Positions 1-6,766 of a DNA stretch of 8,906 nt are shown here, one piece after another. Position 1 is the first letter of the stretch; each line of letters starts with the position of its first letter. The notes beneath the pieces were generated by a model that did not search any database, had not been told where the DNA came from, and saw nothing but the letters and a program-made list of their open reading frames with translations. Source of the DNA: Bacteroidota bacterium (GTDB taxonomy: Bacteria > Bacteroidota > Bacteroidia > Bacteroidales > PXBB01); assembly GCA_022708385.1 (NCBI GenBank), contig JAKIYU010000096.1:1-8906 (forward strand), read 5' to 3'. Made by a program: the position numbers and the translations under genes.

Positions 1-1857
1 AGCCAAACTAACAATTGTCGTTTCGTCGAGAATGGCTGTTTCATCAAAGTTAACCACCTTGCCTTTATTCTTTTCATTTCTGTATTTTTGTAACATGTCC
101 ACCATAAAATTCCTTAACTCTTGAATTGATGTGAAATCTTCAACCTTTACGGGCTTTAATTTTTTGGCAAGCTGTATTTCTCCCCTGGCCATAATCCAGT
201 TCGAAAAATGATTGCGACGGGCATGATATTCAAGCGTTTTATCAGGAATAACTTTCAGCAATTTTTCAAATTCGTTCATATTCGAGGCAATGGCAATTTC
301 CTTGCGACCATATTCATCGCGGTAAACGAAATTGCCAAACCCCAGATAGTAGGTAATAAAACTCATCAAATCCTGCTTCAAGGTGTCGGAGTTTTTATTG
401 ATAAAAGTGGACCTCATTTTAAAGGCTTCTTCTGAATTTTCGGGGTCAGACGATTGCAGCAGGGTAGGCAGGTCGTTTATCTGGCTTTTAACATAACCAA
501 TCAGTTTTATCCCTGCTTTATCATCCATTTCGTTGTTTCTTTCAAATTTTACATCCGAAATGACACATAACAGATTATCACGATAACGGTTAAAAATGTT
601 TATCGCTTCTTCAAAAGTAGATGCCAGCAGCACTTTGGGCCTTACCCTCATGCGCAGCAGTTTATACAGCTCATCCTTTGTGTTTACTTCCTCTATGAGC
701 CTTTGAGTCTGCTCAATAACAATAGAATACAATATGGGTAAATATCTCGAATAATACTTTGCCGAATCTTCAACAAGCAATATGACACGAACCAGACCAA
801 TTTCTACGTCGTTTTCAACATTTAACATGTCTTCAAGGTACTTTACCATAGCCAAAAATACCTTTGAGTCTCCATTCCAAACAAATATTTTGTCAATATA
901 GGTTATTTTTTTGTTGCCATCTTCAAACAGTGAAATATCGCTGTTGTTATTAAGAAGAAGAAATATGGGAATATTGGGATATATTTGTTTTATAACCTGG
1001 CTGAGTTCAATTGGTGTTTTTTTATCCACTCCTATCATTACAATTACAAGGTCGAAATGTTTAAATTGCAATTTTTCGAGGGCTTCCTCAGGGGTTGAAA
1101 CTCCGGTAATTCTTGGTGCTGAAGATAGATTTAACTGATAATACTCTCCCGATACCTGTTCAAAAAATCGCCCTTCTTTTTCAATGCTATAAGCATCGTA
1201 AAGGTTTGCTACCAAAAGTATTTCCCTGACCTTGTAGGGCATAAGATCATGGTAGATATCCCTGTCAGAATTGTGCTTGTTGAGAAATTTCTGAAGCAAT
1301 TGCATACTCATGCTCGGGCTGCTTTCGTTTAGCTTCTTTTGCGTATTCTCACCTATCTGTTTTTTTTTAAGCAGGCTTTTTCCAATAATGGTATTAAGAT
1401 AACCTGTAATAATATTTGCCAGGTTGTTGATAAGTTGTCGCTCTTCTTTTAAAAAGGGTCCCTCATCACTTTTGGGATGCTCCATGCTATAGAATACCTC
1501 TATAACACCCTGCGTATTGTCAACCGTTTCAAATGATTTGTACTGCACCCAGTTGCTCTCTTTAAACCCTAAACTGGTAAATTCCTGAGAACCATATTTT
1601 ATCCGGGCTACCGCACTTTTGGGATACTGCCATGCTCTTGGTAATAAAGAACATATCTGCTGAAGCATCACATCAATCGATTTCTCCTCTTTCAGTATCT
1701 TAACAGTCTGGTTGATGGCTTCAAGTTCTTTAATCCTTTCCTTTTTCTCGGCCAGTATCTTTTTTATTTTTTCAGGTGACTTAATAATGTCCTGTAAATG
1801 TTGTGAGTTGTCTGTGTCAAAACTGCTTAAAAACTCATTCAATTCTTTATCATCCAT
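1..1857 (-). CDS. GAF/receiver N-terminal part of a PEP-synthase-like (PEP/pyruvate-binding) protein, partial
   Basis: My reverse-strand translation is open for 619 codons from ATG at 1857 to the window edge, so the C-terminus is missing. GGAAGAGG just upstream of the ATG is a plausible ribosome binding site. Residues 28-60 are charged and helical, possibly a coiled coil. Residues 60-160 resemble the GAF-like sensor region with the signature LPRAWQYP (72-79) and DEGPFLKEER (131-140). Residues 210-345 look like a degenerate receiver domain. Residues 356-505 look like a second receiver, with LLVED (360-364) and a phospho-acceptor-like Asp435 in VISDV, then LLQSSD (466-471). YHARRNHFSNW (544-554) follows. 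From memory, this order is the front end of Bacteroidota proteins annotated as phosphoenolpyruvate synthase or PEP/pyruvate-binding domain protein. Such proteins use a PPDK-type ATP-grasp domain, which would lie outside this window. The catalytic assignment is therefore inference. It could instead be a pure signalling protein. Confidence 0.72.
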   Translation of the reverse strand, partial: MDDKELNEFLSSFDTDNSQHLQDIIKSPEKIKKILAEKKERIKELEAINQTVKILKEEKSIDVMLQQICSLLPRAWQYPKSAVARIKYGSQEFTSLGFKESNWVQYKSFETVDNTQGVIEVFYSMEHPKSDEGPFLKEERQLINNLANIITGYLNTIIGKSLLKKKQIGENTQKKLNESSPSMSMQLLQKFLNKHNSDRDIYHDLMPYKVREILLVANLYDAYSIEKEGRFFEQVSGEYYQLNLSSAPRITGVSTPEEALEKLQFKHFDLVIVMIGVDKKTPIELSQVIKQIYPNIPIFLLLNNNSDISLFEDGNKKITYIDKIFVWNGDSKVFLAMVKYLEDMLNVENDVEIGLVRVILLVEDSAKYYSRYLPILYSIVIEQTQRLIEEVNTKDELYKLLRMRVRPKVLLASTFEEAINIFNRYRDNLLCVISDVKFERNNEMDDKAGIKLIGYVKSQINDLPTLLQSSDPENSEEAFKMRSTFINKNSDTLKQDLMSFITYYLGFGNFVYRDEYGRKEIAIASNMNEFEKLLKVIPDKTLEYHARRNHFSNWIMARGEIQLAKKLKPVKVEDFTSIQELRNFMVDMLQKYRNEKNKGKVVNFDETAILDETTIVSLA

Positions 1858-2120
1858 GCCTCTTCCGGTATTAATTAATAAAGTAAAAGTAAAAATAAAA
1901 CTATTTAATTATTGATAGGTAAAAATCTTAATTTATAAATAGGTATATCACTTATACTGTAAGAATAAAACGTACTATGTATTACGAAATAAACTTAATT
2001 ATTGATATATAATTAAAAAAAACTGATAAATGAAAAAAAATATTTTTGTGAGTTATAATTTTGATTATTATTGCAGCATAATTTTTAACCCTAATCATTA
2101 ATTAAAAAATCATATTTATT
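1858..2120. promoter_or_regulatory. Divergent AT-rich intergenic region with candidate gdhA promoter
   Basis: This 263-bp spacer between two divergent genes must hold both promoters. On the plus strand two boxes match the Bacteroidota -7 consensus TAnnTTTG: TATTTTTG at 2041-2048 and TAATTTTG at 2056-2063. Neither has TTTG at the usual 19-23 nt upstream, so I cannot choose between them. They would give a gdhA leader of about 50-75 nt with no Shine-Dalgarno near the ATG. On the minus strand I found no full -7 match for the receiver protein gene. The 13-mer TTAATTATTGATA occurs twice here, at 1905-1917 and 1995-2007. Confidence 0.4.
1905..2007 (+). repeat. Two copies of 13-mer TTAATTATTGATA (third copy at 3946-3958)
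   Basis: Exact copies lie at 1905-1917 and 1995-2007 in the gdhA upstream region. A third lies at 3946-3958 inside the non-coding block downstream of gdhA. All are in the same orientation. They may be a regulator site or chance recurrence in AT-rich DNA. Flanking sequence is not conserved beyond a base or two. Confidence 0.3.
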
Positions 2121-3473
2121 ATGAACGCACATTTAACAGAAAAAGTAAATCAGTTCATGGCGAAAGTTATTGCCAAGAATCCAGGTGAAGTTGAATTTCA
2201 CCAGGCAGTACGTGAAGTAGTTGAAACTTTAATTGAATTTATTGAAGAAAATCCCAAGTACAAGGATGCCAAAATTCTTGAGAGAATTGTTGAACCTGAA
2301 AGAGTTATTATGTTCAGAGTTCCCTGGCTGGATGACAAAGGCGAAATTCAGATAAACAGAGGTTACCGTATTGAAATGAACAGTGCCATAGGCCCTTATA
2401 AAGGTGGTCTCCGTTTCCATCCCACAGTGAATTTAGGTATCCTCAAATTTTTAGCTTTCGAACAGGTGTTCAAAAACAGTCTGACTACACTTCCTATGGG
2501 CGGTGGTAAAGGCGGCTCTGATTTCGACCCTAAAGGCAAATCAGACAATGAAGTGATGAAATTTACACAAAGCTTCATGACCGAATTGTTTCGTCACATT
2601 GGCCCCGATACTGACGTACCTGCAGGTGACATAGGTGTTGGCGGTAGGGAAATTGGCTTTATGTATGGCCAGTACAAAAGAATTAAAAACGAATTTACAG
2701 GTGTGTTGACAGGTAAAGGTATTGAATGGGGTGGAAGCCTTGTTCGTCCCGAAGCTACCGGTTATGGCTGCACTTATTTCGCCGAAGAAATGTTGAAAAC
2801 CCGCAACGAAAGCTACAACGGAAAAACTGTTGTAATTTCTGGCTCTGGCAATGTGGCACAGTATGCTATTGAAAAGGTTACCCAACTGGGCGGTAAAGCT
2901 GTTACAGCTTCCGACTCAAATGGTTATATTTATGACCCGGCCGGTATAAACAAAGAAAAACTGGAATACATCATGTGGCTTAAAAATGTTAAACGTGGCA
3001 GAATCAGCGAATATGCCGATAAATTCGGATGCGAATACGTGGCTGGTAAAACTCCGTGGGGCGTTAAATGCGATATAGCTCAACCGTGTGCAACTCAAAA
3101 CGAACTTAATATTGACGATGCCAAAACACTTGTTGCCAATGGTTGTTTCTGCGTTTCTGAAGGCGCCAATATGCCCAGTACACCCGATGCAGCAGAATAT
3201 TTCATCGAAAAGAAAATTCTGTACGGCCCAGGCAAAGCTGCCAATGCAGGCGGTGTAGCTACTTCAGGCCTTGAAATGACACAGAACTCCATGCGCTTAC
3301 CCTGGAACAGGGAAGAAGTGGATGCTCGCTTACACCAGATTATGATTAATATTCATAAAACTTGTGTTAAGTATGGTAAAGATGCCGATGGCTTTGTAAA
3401 CTATGTAAAAGGCGCAAATATCGGCGGATTTATAAAAGTAGCCGATGCCATGATAGCTCAGGGCCTTGTGTAA
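2121..3473 (+). CDS. gdhA: NADP-type glutamate dehydrogenase
   Basis: The product interconverts 2-oxoglutarate plus ammonium and L-glutamate in the cytoplasm, normally as a homohexamer, and assimilates ammonia. At 450 residues it has the usual length of the small hexameric family. The substrate domain shows GPYKGGLRFHP (91-101, Lys94), LPMGGGKGGSDFDPKGK (124-140, with Lys130 matching the catalytic lysine) and PAGDIGVGGREIG (167-179). TGKGIEWGGS (197-206) and RPEATGYG (209-216) follow. The Rossmann domain carries GSGNVA (241-246) and ASDSNG (263-268). A Ser in place of the acidic residue after the second strand favours NADP(H) over NAD(H), as in Escherichia coli GdhA. The start is the ATG that gives the family's normal N-terminus, and no Shine-Dalgarno is visible. 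The gene stands alone, diverging from the receiver protein gene and converging on the helicase gene. No frameshift or missing catalytic residue was seen. Confidence 0.97.
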   Translation: MNAHLTEKVNQFMAKVIAKNPGEVEFHQAVREVVETLIEFIEENPKYKDAKILERIVEPERVIMFRVPWLDDKGEIQINRGYRIEMNSAIGPYKGGLRFHPTVNLGILKFLAFEQVFKNSLTTLPMGGGKGGSDFDPKGKSDNEVMKFTQSFMTELFRHIGPDTDVPAGDIGVGGREIGFMYGQYKRIKNEFTGVLTGKGIEWGGSLVRPEATGYGCTYFAEEMLKTRNESYNGKTVVISGSGNVAQYAIEKVTQLGGKAVTASDSNGYIYDPAGINKEKLEYIMWLKNVKRGRISEYADKFGCEYVAGKTPWGVKCDIAQPCATQNELNIDDAKTLVANGCFCVSEGANMPSTPDAAEYFIEKKILYGPGKAANAGGVATSGLEMTQNSMRLPWNREEVDARLHQIMINIHKTCVKYGKDADGFVNYVKGANIGGFIKVADAMIAQGLV

Positions 3474-3494
3474 TTTATCCCTGCTTTTTTGAAG

Positions 3495-3527
3495 AAAAGG
3501 GCTGTGCCATGGGTGCAGCCCTTTTTT
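3495..3527. terminator. Bidirectional rho-independent terminator after gdhA
   Basis: AAAAGGGCTG (3495-3504) pairs perfectly with CAGCCCTTTT (3516-3525) around an 11-nt loop, and a six-T run occupies 3522-3527. The hairpin starts about 20 nt after the gdhA stop. On the minus strand the same stem ends in an A/T-rich tail, so it could also have ended transcripts from a convergent gene. The right arm belongs to the 50-bp repeat that recurs at 4002-4052. Confidence 0.9.
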
Positions 3528-3552
3528 AATGCCCGCCGGACTGGCTCCTCAG
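3503..3552. repeat. 50-bp direct repeat, copy A
   Basis: Positions 3503-3552 match 4002-4052 except for one extra T in copy B's T run (six versus seven T). The left half is the loop and right arm of the gdhA terminator. On the minus strand the right half (3526-3552) reads LRSQSGGH plus TAA, identical to the last eight codons and stop of the helicase gene about 500 bp away. Sequence identity stops abruptly on both sides. Confidence 0.95.
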
Positions 3553-3725
3553 ATGCTTTCCTATTTGCCCACTTTAGTACGATAGAAAATTTGATTATAA
3601 ATGATTTTGTTTACCTCTTTTGCCATAACTCAAAAGTAGCCTGCCTACAAATCCGTTAACGCTCTTTGCCAATGGTAGTGCCTTTTTAAAGACCCAACAG
3701 ACCTGTGGGGGGGCAGGACCCCGCT

Positions 3726-3891
3726 AAGGAAAATTTGCGTAGTATGTAGCGAGATTTTAAAAGGGATGGCCCTGTGTAAGTATCCACGAGAGAAGGTGCT
3801 GCACCATGTTTAAGTTAAGCGAAATATTTTGCACCTGAACGCTTGGATACGGAGGTTTAAAATTGAGCGTAACATACAGTAAATTTTCCTT
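3726..3891. repeat. 166-nt imperfect inverted repeat (long foldback)
   Basis: Five blocks recur in mirrored order. AAGGAAAATTT (3726-3736) pairs with AAATTTTCCTT (3881-3891). ATTTTAAA (3754-3761) pairs with TTTAAAAT (3856-3863). GTATCCA (3780-3786) pairs with TGGATAC (3844-3850). AGGTGC (3794-3799) pairs with GCACCT (3831-3836). A GTATGT block near 3742 has a partner near 3872. At the apex, GCGAAATATTTTGC (3819-3832) is self-complementary with one wobble pair. The arms differ in length between blocks, giving bulges. As RNA or single-stranded DNA it would form one long branched hairpin. Confidence 0.7.
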
Positions 3892-3908
3892 CACGGTGAC
3901 TTTTTTTG

Positions 3909-3939
3909 TTACTTTTTTGTGTAGCTGACAAAAAAGTAA
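3909..3939. repeat. Perfect 12-bp foldback with 7-nt loop
   Basis: TTACTTTTTTGT (3909-3920) pairs with ACAAAAAAGTAA (3928-3939). After one mismatch, four more T-A pairs extend the stem. I recall similar foldbacks of the CTTTTTT/AAAAAAG kind as common intergenic repeats in Bacteroidota. There is no T-tract immediately after the stem on either strand, so a simple terminator role is not evident. Confidence 0.75.
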
Positions 3940-4001
3940 AAAAATTTAATTATTGATATTGAGTTTTAAAGTAAATGAAATTTTGGGATATGAACTAGTC
4001 A

Positions 4002-4052
4002 TGTGCCATGGGTGCAGCCCTTTTTTTAATGCCCGCCGGACTGGCTCCTCAG
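4002..4052. repeat. 50-bp direct repeat, copy B (51 nt)
   Basis: This is the partner of 3503-3552, with seven instead of six T. Here the right half is the true 3' end of the helicase reading frame. The left half is only part of the terminator: the AAAAGGGC arm present upstream of copy A is replaced by unrelated sequence, so the full stem cannot form. The helicase gene has therefore probably lost its half of the shared terminator. Confidence 0.95.
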
Positions 4053-6512
4053 GTGGTTTAATACGTATCGCAGTTCACTGTAGGTAACGCTATCACCCAA
4101 TGCGTTTTTTGCCTGGTGCATCGATGCATCCCCATGTATATGAAAATAACGGATAATACTTTCGGCTTTGTCTTTTTCCATCACCTCAAATATACTGACA
4201 TTCCCGCTGCCGATATGCCTCGCAATATGCCCTTCGATGGTTGAGAGGGCCAGCTTCTGAATTTCACTTATGCGCCCTATGCTGTGCCCTTCCCTCAACA
4301 ACCGCAGTGTGATAGCATGAGAAGCCTCTTTCTGCTTTTTAACCATAACGGGTTCTTCCTGCTCTGCTGTATCGCGGATAATACCATTTTCGAGACAATA
4401 GCTGTTTATAATTTCGAGTATTTCCTGCCCGTAACGCGTGGCCTTAATCTTACCTATCCCTTTTATCTTTTTTAATTGAAAAGGTGTGGCGGGTAGCTCA
4501 GCCAGTAACCTGGCCATGGATTTCTGAGGTAAAACCATATAAACAGGGACCTCTTCTGTTTCTGAAACAGCCTGCCGCCATTGCCTGAGGTGTTTGTAAA
4601 GCACAGGATGGGGCAGATTCCTCATGAAGTTATCCTGCATCTGGGATGTTTTGGTTAAAGCCAATGGTTTATAGGTTATAACAGCATTGGTTTTAGCCTT
4701 TATATATTTTACAGTATCAAACGAATCCTTACAGGCTTCAAGACACGACAATTTGATATGCGCTTCTTTCATCAGTGCATCCGTGCTTTCGTCCAGGACT
4801 TTGCTGATTTCTTTATTATCAGTCTCGAAGGATATGTGGGAGAGTTTGTCTTTGAAGATATCTCTAGTTTTTCCTGCGAAATAGGCTGAGGCTTTGGTAA
4901 CCCTGTCCTGTATAGCCATATTCTCAGCAGGGATGTCGGCAGCTTGGTAAAGCTGGATAAGCTGCTTGCCAAATTTTTCTGAAACAATGCAAAGGTCATT
5001 TATCATTGCTGTTTCAACCTGTAAAAGCTGCTCCGTTACACCCTGATGTAAAACGCCCCCGTTGTCTGAGACCAGCTTTTTAAGTCTGCTGAAGCGATAC
5101 AATAAGGCATCGAATGAAAACAATTCGGCTATTTTTTCCTTCTGAAATTGAATTTTTAACGCTTTAAGCTGTGCTGAATCCGGTGGCGTACGCCCTATGT
5201 CTTCAGTGTACTCCGACACAAACCGGTCGCTTTTAATAGCCTGCTGACTGATAGGTGACCTTAAAACCATACCTTCGAAACTTCTGCAGCGGCTCAACGC
5301 CACATATACCTGCCCAAAAGCAAAAGAAGAACCGGCGTCAATAATGGCTTTATCGAAAGTCAAACCCTGACTTTTGTGTATGGTTATGGCCCAGGCCAGT
5401 TTCAAAGGGAACTGTGTAAACTTTCCGACAATTTGCTCTTCAATTTCTTTGGTCGTATCATTGAGTGAGTATTTTACATTGTGCCAGGTTTCTCTTTCTA
5501 CGGCAATTTCAGTGTTATCCTCAGGGGAAACAACATAAATGGTATCGTCATCTATGGTTTTGACACGAGCAATTTTGCCGTTATAATACTGCTTCTCGCG
5601 CTTGCTGTCGTTTTTAACAAACATCACCTGTGCGCCCTCTTTAAGCTCAAGATGGGCATCGGTAGGGTAAATTGATTCAAAGAAATCTCCTTCGGTTACA
5701 GCACTGAAAGTAAATGTTTTTCTTTTAAGGGCGTCGAGTTTTTGCTTGTTTATATTATGGGCTGTGGCATTGTGCGTTGTCAGTATAATATACCCTTCCT
5801 TTTCATCGGGGTTAAAATCGGGCAGATAGCGGGCGTTAAGCGCCTTTAGTGTCTCAGTGTCAGCTTTGTTGTCTCTTATTTTTCCAAGGATGTTAATAAA
5901 ATGGGCCTCCGATTGCCTGTATATATGTGTTAATTCAATGTTTACCACTTGGGTTTGCCTGAGGGCTTTACTGCTGAAAAAATAGACGGTGTCGTAGTGG
6001 TCTTTCAATAATTTCCATTCATCTTCCTTTATAACGGGCGAAAGTTGTTGCAGGTCGCCAATCATCAACAATTGTGTGCCCCCAAAGGGCTTGTCGGGGT
6101 CTTTAAACCGCCTGAGAATCTCATCCACTGCATCAAGCATGTCGGCACGCACCATGCTTATTTCGTCTATGACCAGCAAATCGGTACATTTTATAAGTTT
6201 AATTTTCTCCCTGTTGAATTTTTTTACATAATCCTGTTTGACAGCATTTCCTTTATTCTTTTGGTCAATAAGATGGGCCAGTTGGGGACCGAACGATAGC
6301 TGAAAAAAAGAGTGCATCGTTACGCCCCCTGCATTAATGGCAGCCACTCCTGTAGGGGCCACAACCACCATACGCTTGGGAGTCGTTTTGCGGAGTTGAT
6401 GCAGAAAAGTGGTTTTGCCTGTACCGGCTTTTCCTGTCAGAAAAACATGTGCACTGGTATGCTGAACAAATTCGTAGGCCAGTTGCAGGGGCTCGTTATT
6501 ATCGAAATCCAT
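4026..6512 (-). CDS. PIF1/RecD-like superfamily 1 DNA helicase with HRDC and C-terminal HTH regions
   Basis: The 828-residue protein is probably an ATP-driven 5'-3' DNA helicase, as in the PIF1/RecD2 branch of SF1. Visible motifs are Walker A GKAGTGKTT (27-35), APTGVAA (52-58), Walker B LLVIDEISM (112-120), GDLQQLSPV (152-160), IYRQ (197-200), AITIHKSQGLTF (375-386) and VYVALSR (402-408). These cover the whole motor. Residues about 455-620 are helical with no recognised motif. Residues about 628-707 look like an HRDC domain (PHPVLYKHLRQWR, then ELPATPFQLKKIKGIGKIKATRYG). The last 100 residues resemble the HTH_40-type region found at the C-terminus of some helicases, with LLREGHSIGRISEIQKLALSTIEGH as its core. 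Such add-ons usually bind DNA. The ATG lies about 10 nt after a predicted transcription start and has no Shine-Dalgarno. The gene converges on gdhA, and its last eight codons are duplicated at 3526-3552. Substrate and pathway cannot be told from context. Confidence 0.92.
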   Translation of the reverse strand: MDFDNNEPLQLAYEFVQHTSAHVFLTGKAGTGKTTFLHQLRKTTPKRMVVVAPTGVAAINAGGVTMHSFFQLSFGPQLAHLIDQKNKGNAVKQDYVKKFNREKIKLIKCTDLLVIDEISMVRADMLDAVDEILRRFKDPDKPFGGTQLLMIGDLQQLSPVIKEDEWKLLKDHYDTVYFFSSKALRQTQVVNIELTHIYRQSEAHFINILGKIRDNKADTETLKALNARYLPDFNPDEKEGYIILTTHNATAHNINKQKLDALKRKTFTFSAVTEGDFFESIYPTDAHLELKEGAQVMFVKNDSKREKQYYNGKIARVKTIDDDTIYVVSPEDNTEIAVERETWHNVKYSLNDTTKEIEEQIVGKFTQFPLKLAWAITIHKSQGLTFDKAIIDAGSSFAFGQVYVALSRCRSFEGMVLRSPISQQAIKSDRFVSEYTEDIGRTPPDSAQLKALKIQFQKEKIAELFSFDALLYRFSRLKKLVSDNGGVLHQGVTEQLLQVETAMINDLCIVSEKFGKQLIQLYQAADIPAENMAIQDRVTKASAYFAGKTRDIFKDKLSHISFETDNKEISKVLDESTDALMKEAHIKLSCLEACKDSFDTVKYIKAKTNAVITYKPLALTKTSQMQDNFMRNLPHPVLYKHLRQWRQAVSETEEVPVYMVLPQKSMARLLAELPATPFQLKKIKGIGKIKATRYGQEILEIINSYCLENGIIRDTAEQEEPVMVKKQKEASHAITLRLLREGHSIGRISEIQKLALSTIEGHIARHIGSGNVSIFEVMEKDKAESIIRYFHIHGDASMHQAKNALGDSVTYSELRYVLNHLRSQSGGH

Positions 6513-6529
6513 AGATGCTTGCGTTTGGA

Positions 6530-6562
6530 CAAACTTACGCTTTTTCTGATGATATATGCAAA
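6530..6562 (-). promoter_or_regulatory. Predicted promoter of the helicase gene
   Basis: Reading the minus strand, TTTG (6562-6559), a 21-nt spacer and TAAGTTTG (6537-6530) match the Bacteroidota sigma-ABfr consensus. Transcription should start near 6523, leaving a leader of only about ten nucleotides before the ATG at 6512. The TTTG overlaps the T-tract of the upstream tRNA terminator. Confidence 0.7.
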
Positions 6563-6589
6563 AAAAAGCTGCTCTTCAGAACAGCTTTT
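6560..6589 (-). terminator. Rho-independent terminator of the tRNA-Met gene
   Basis: On the minus strand AAAAGCTGTTC pairs with GAGCAGCTTTT around a TGAA loop, giving 11 pairs including one wobble. It runs into eight T residues (6567-6560). It begins three nucleotides after the tRNA discriminator base, so it ends the tRNA transcript and separates it from the helicase gene. Confidence 0.9.
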
Positions 6590-6592
6590 CTG

Positions 6593-6666
6593 TAGCGAGA
6601 TCGGGAATTGAACCCGAGACCTCAGGGTTATGAATCCTGCGCTCTAACCACCTGAGCTACCTCGCC
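6593..6666 (-). tRNA. tRNA-Met (CAT), elongator type
   Basis: The 74-nt cloverleaf can be folded by hand. The acceptor is GGCGAGG/TCTCGCT, with G1-U72 and G7-U66 wobbles. U8 and A9 are present, the D stem is GCTC/GAGC, and the anticodon loop is TTCATAA. The T arm is TCGGG-TTCAATT-CCCGA and the discriminator is A73. CCA is not encoded. The anticodon stem CAGGA/CCCTG lacks the three consecutive G-C pairs of initiators, and G1-U72 is a weak pair rather than the initiator's C-A mismatch. The rest of the molecule does not look like the lysidine-modified tRNA-Ile(CAT), so elongator methionine is the best call. The last pair of the anticodon stem is A31-C39, a mismatch. Confidence 0.95.
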
Positions 6667-6678
6667 TTTTTGGGTGTG

Positions 6679-6686
6679 CAAATATA
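6679..6686 (-). promoter_or_regulatory. -7 box of the tRNA-Met promoter
   Basis: TATATTTG on the minus strand matches TAnnTTTG and lies 12 nt before the tRNA 5' end, so transcription would begin about 6 nt upstream of the mature tRNA. No TTTG is present at the -33 distance; that position holds a T-rich run. Confidence 0.6.
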
Positions 6687-6695
6687 ATAAACCTT

Positions 6696-6730
6696 TTTGA
6701 ATTCTAAGAAAAAAAACTTTTCTAAATTTG
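6696..6730 (+). promoter_or_regulatory. Predicted promoter of mqnA
   Basis: TTTG (6696-6699), a 23-nt spacer and TAAATTTG (6723-6730) fit the Bacteroidota consensus at the long end of its spacing range. Transcription would start near 6737, about 30 nt before the TTG start codon. The site sits back-to-back with the tRNA promoter. Confidence 0.6.
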
Positions 6731-6766
6731 CCCTGTTTGGTTTTTAATCTATAATACCTTTTTCCA

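Larger units (their letters stand above)
3553..4001. other. 449-bp non-coding block between the two 50-bp repeats
   Basis: No credible coding frame is visible on either strand. The block contains a G7 run (3708-3714) with short complementary arms, CCTG and CAGG, around it. It also holds the large imperfect foldback at 3726-3891, a perfect 12-bp foldback at 3909-3939 and one copy of the 13-mer TTAATTATTGATA. Its position between two copies of one junction sequence suggests it was inserted into a formerly compact gdhA-helicase junction. It may be a non-autonomous element, a decayed element or a structured RNA gene. Nothing here identifies a family. Confidence 0.6.

Noticed and set aside
208..1915. 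Plus-strand frames of 67-75 codons at 208, 911 and 1712
   Set aside because: They are antisense to the continuous 619-codon minus-strand frame and show no family signature.
2229..3292. Minus-strand frames of 60-114 codons inside gdhA
   Set aside because: They are shadows of a fully conserved glutamate dehydrogenase gene.
4284..6611. Plus-strand and alternative minus-strand frames inside the helicase gene
   Set aside because: They overlap the motif-complete helicase frame. The one reaching 6611 even crosses the tRNA terminator and runs into the tRNA gene.
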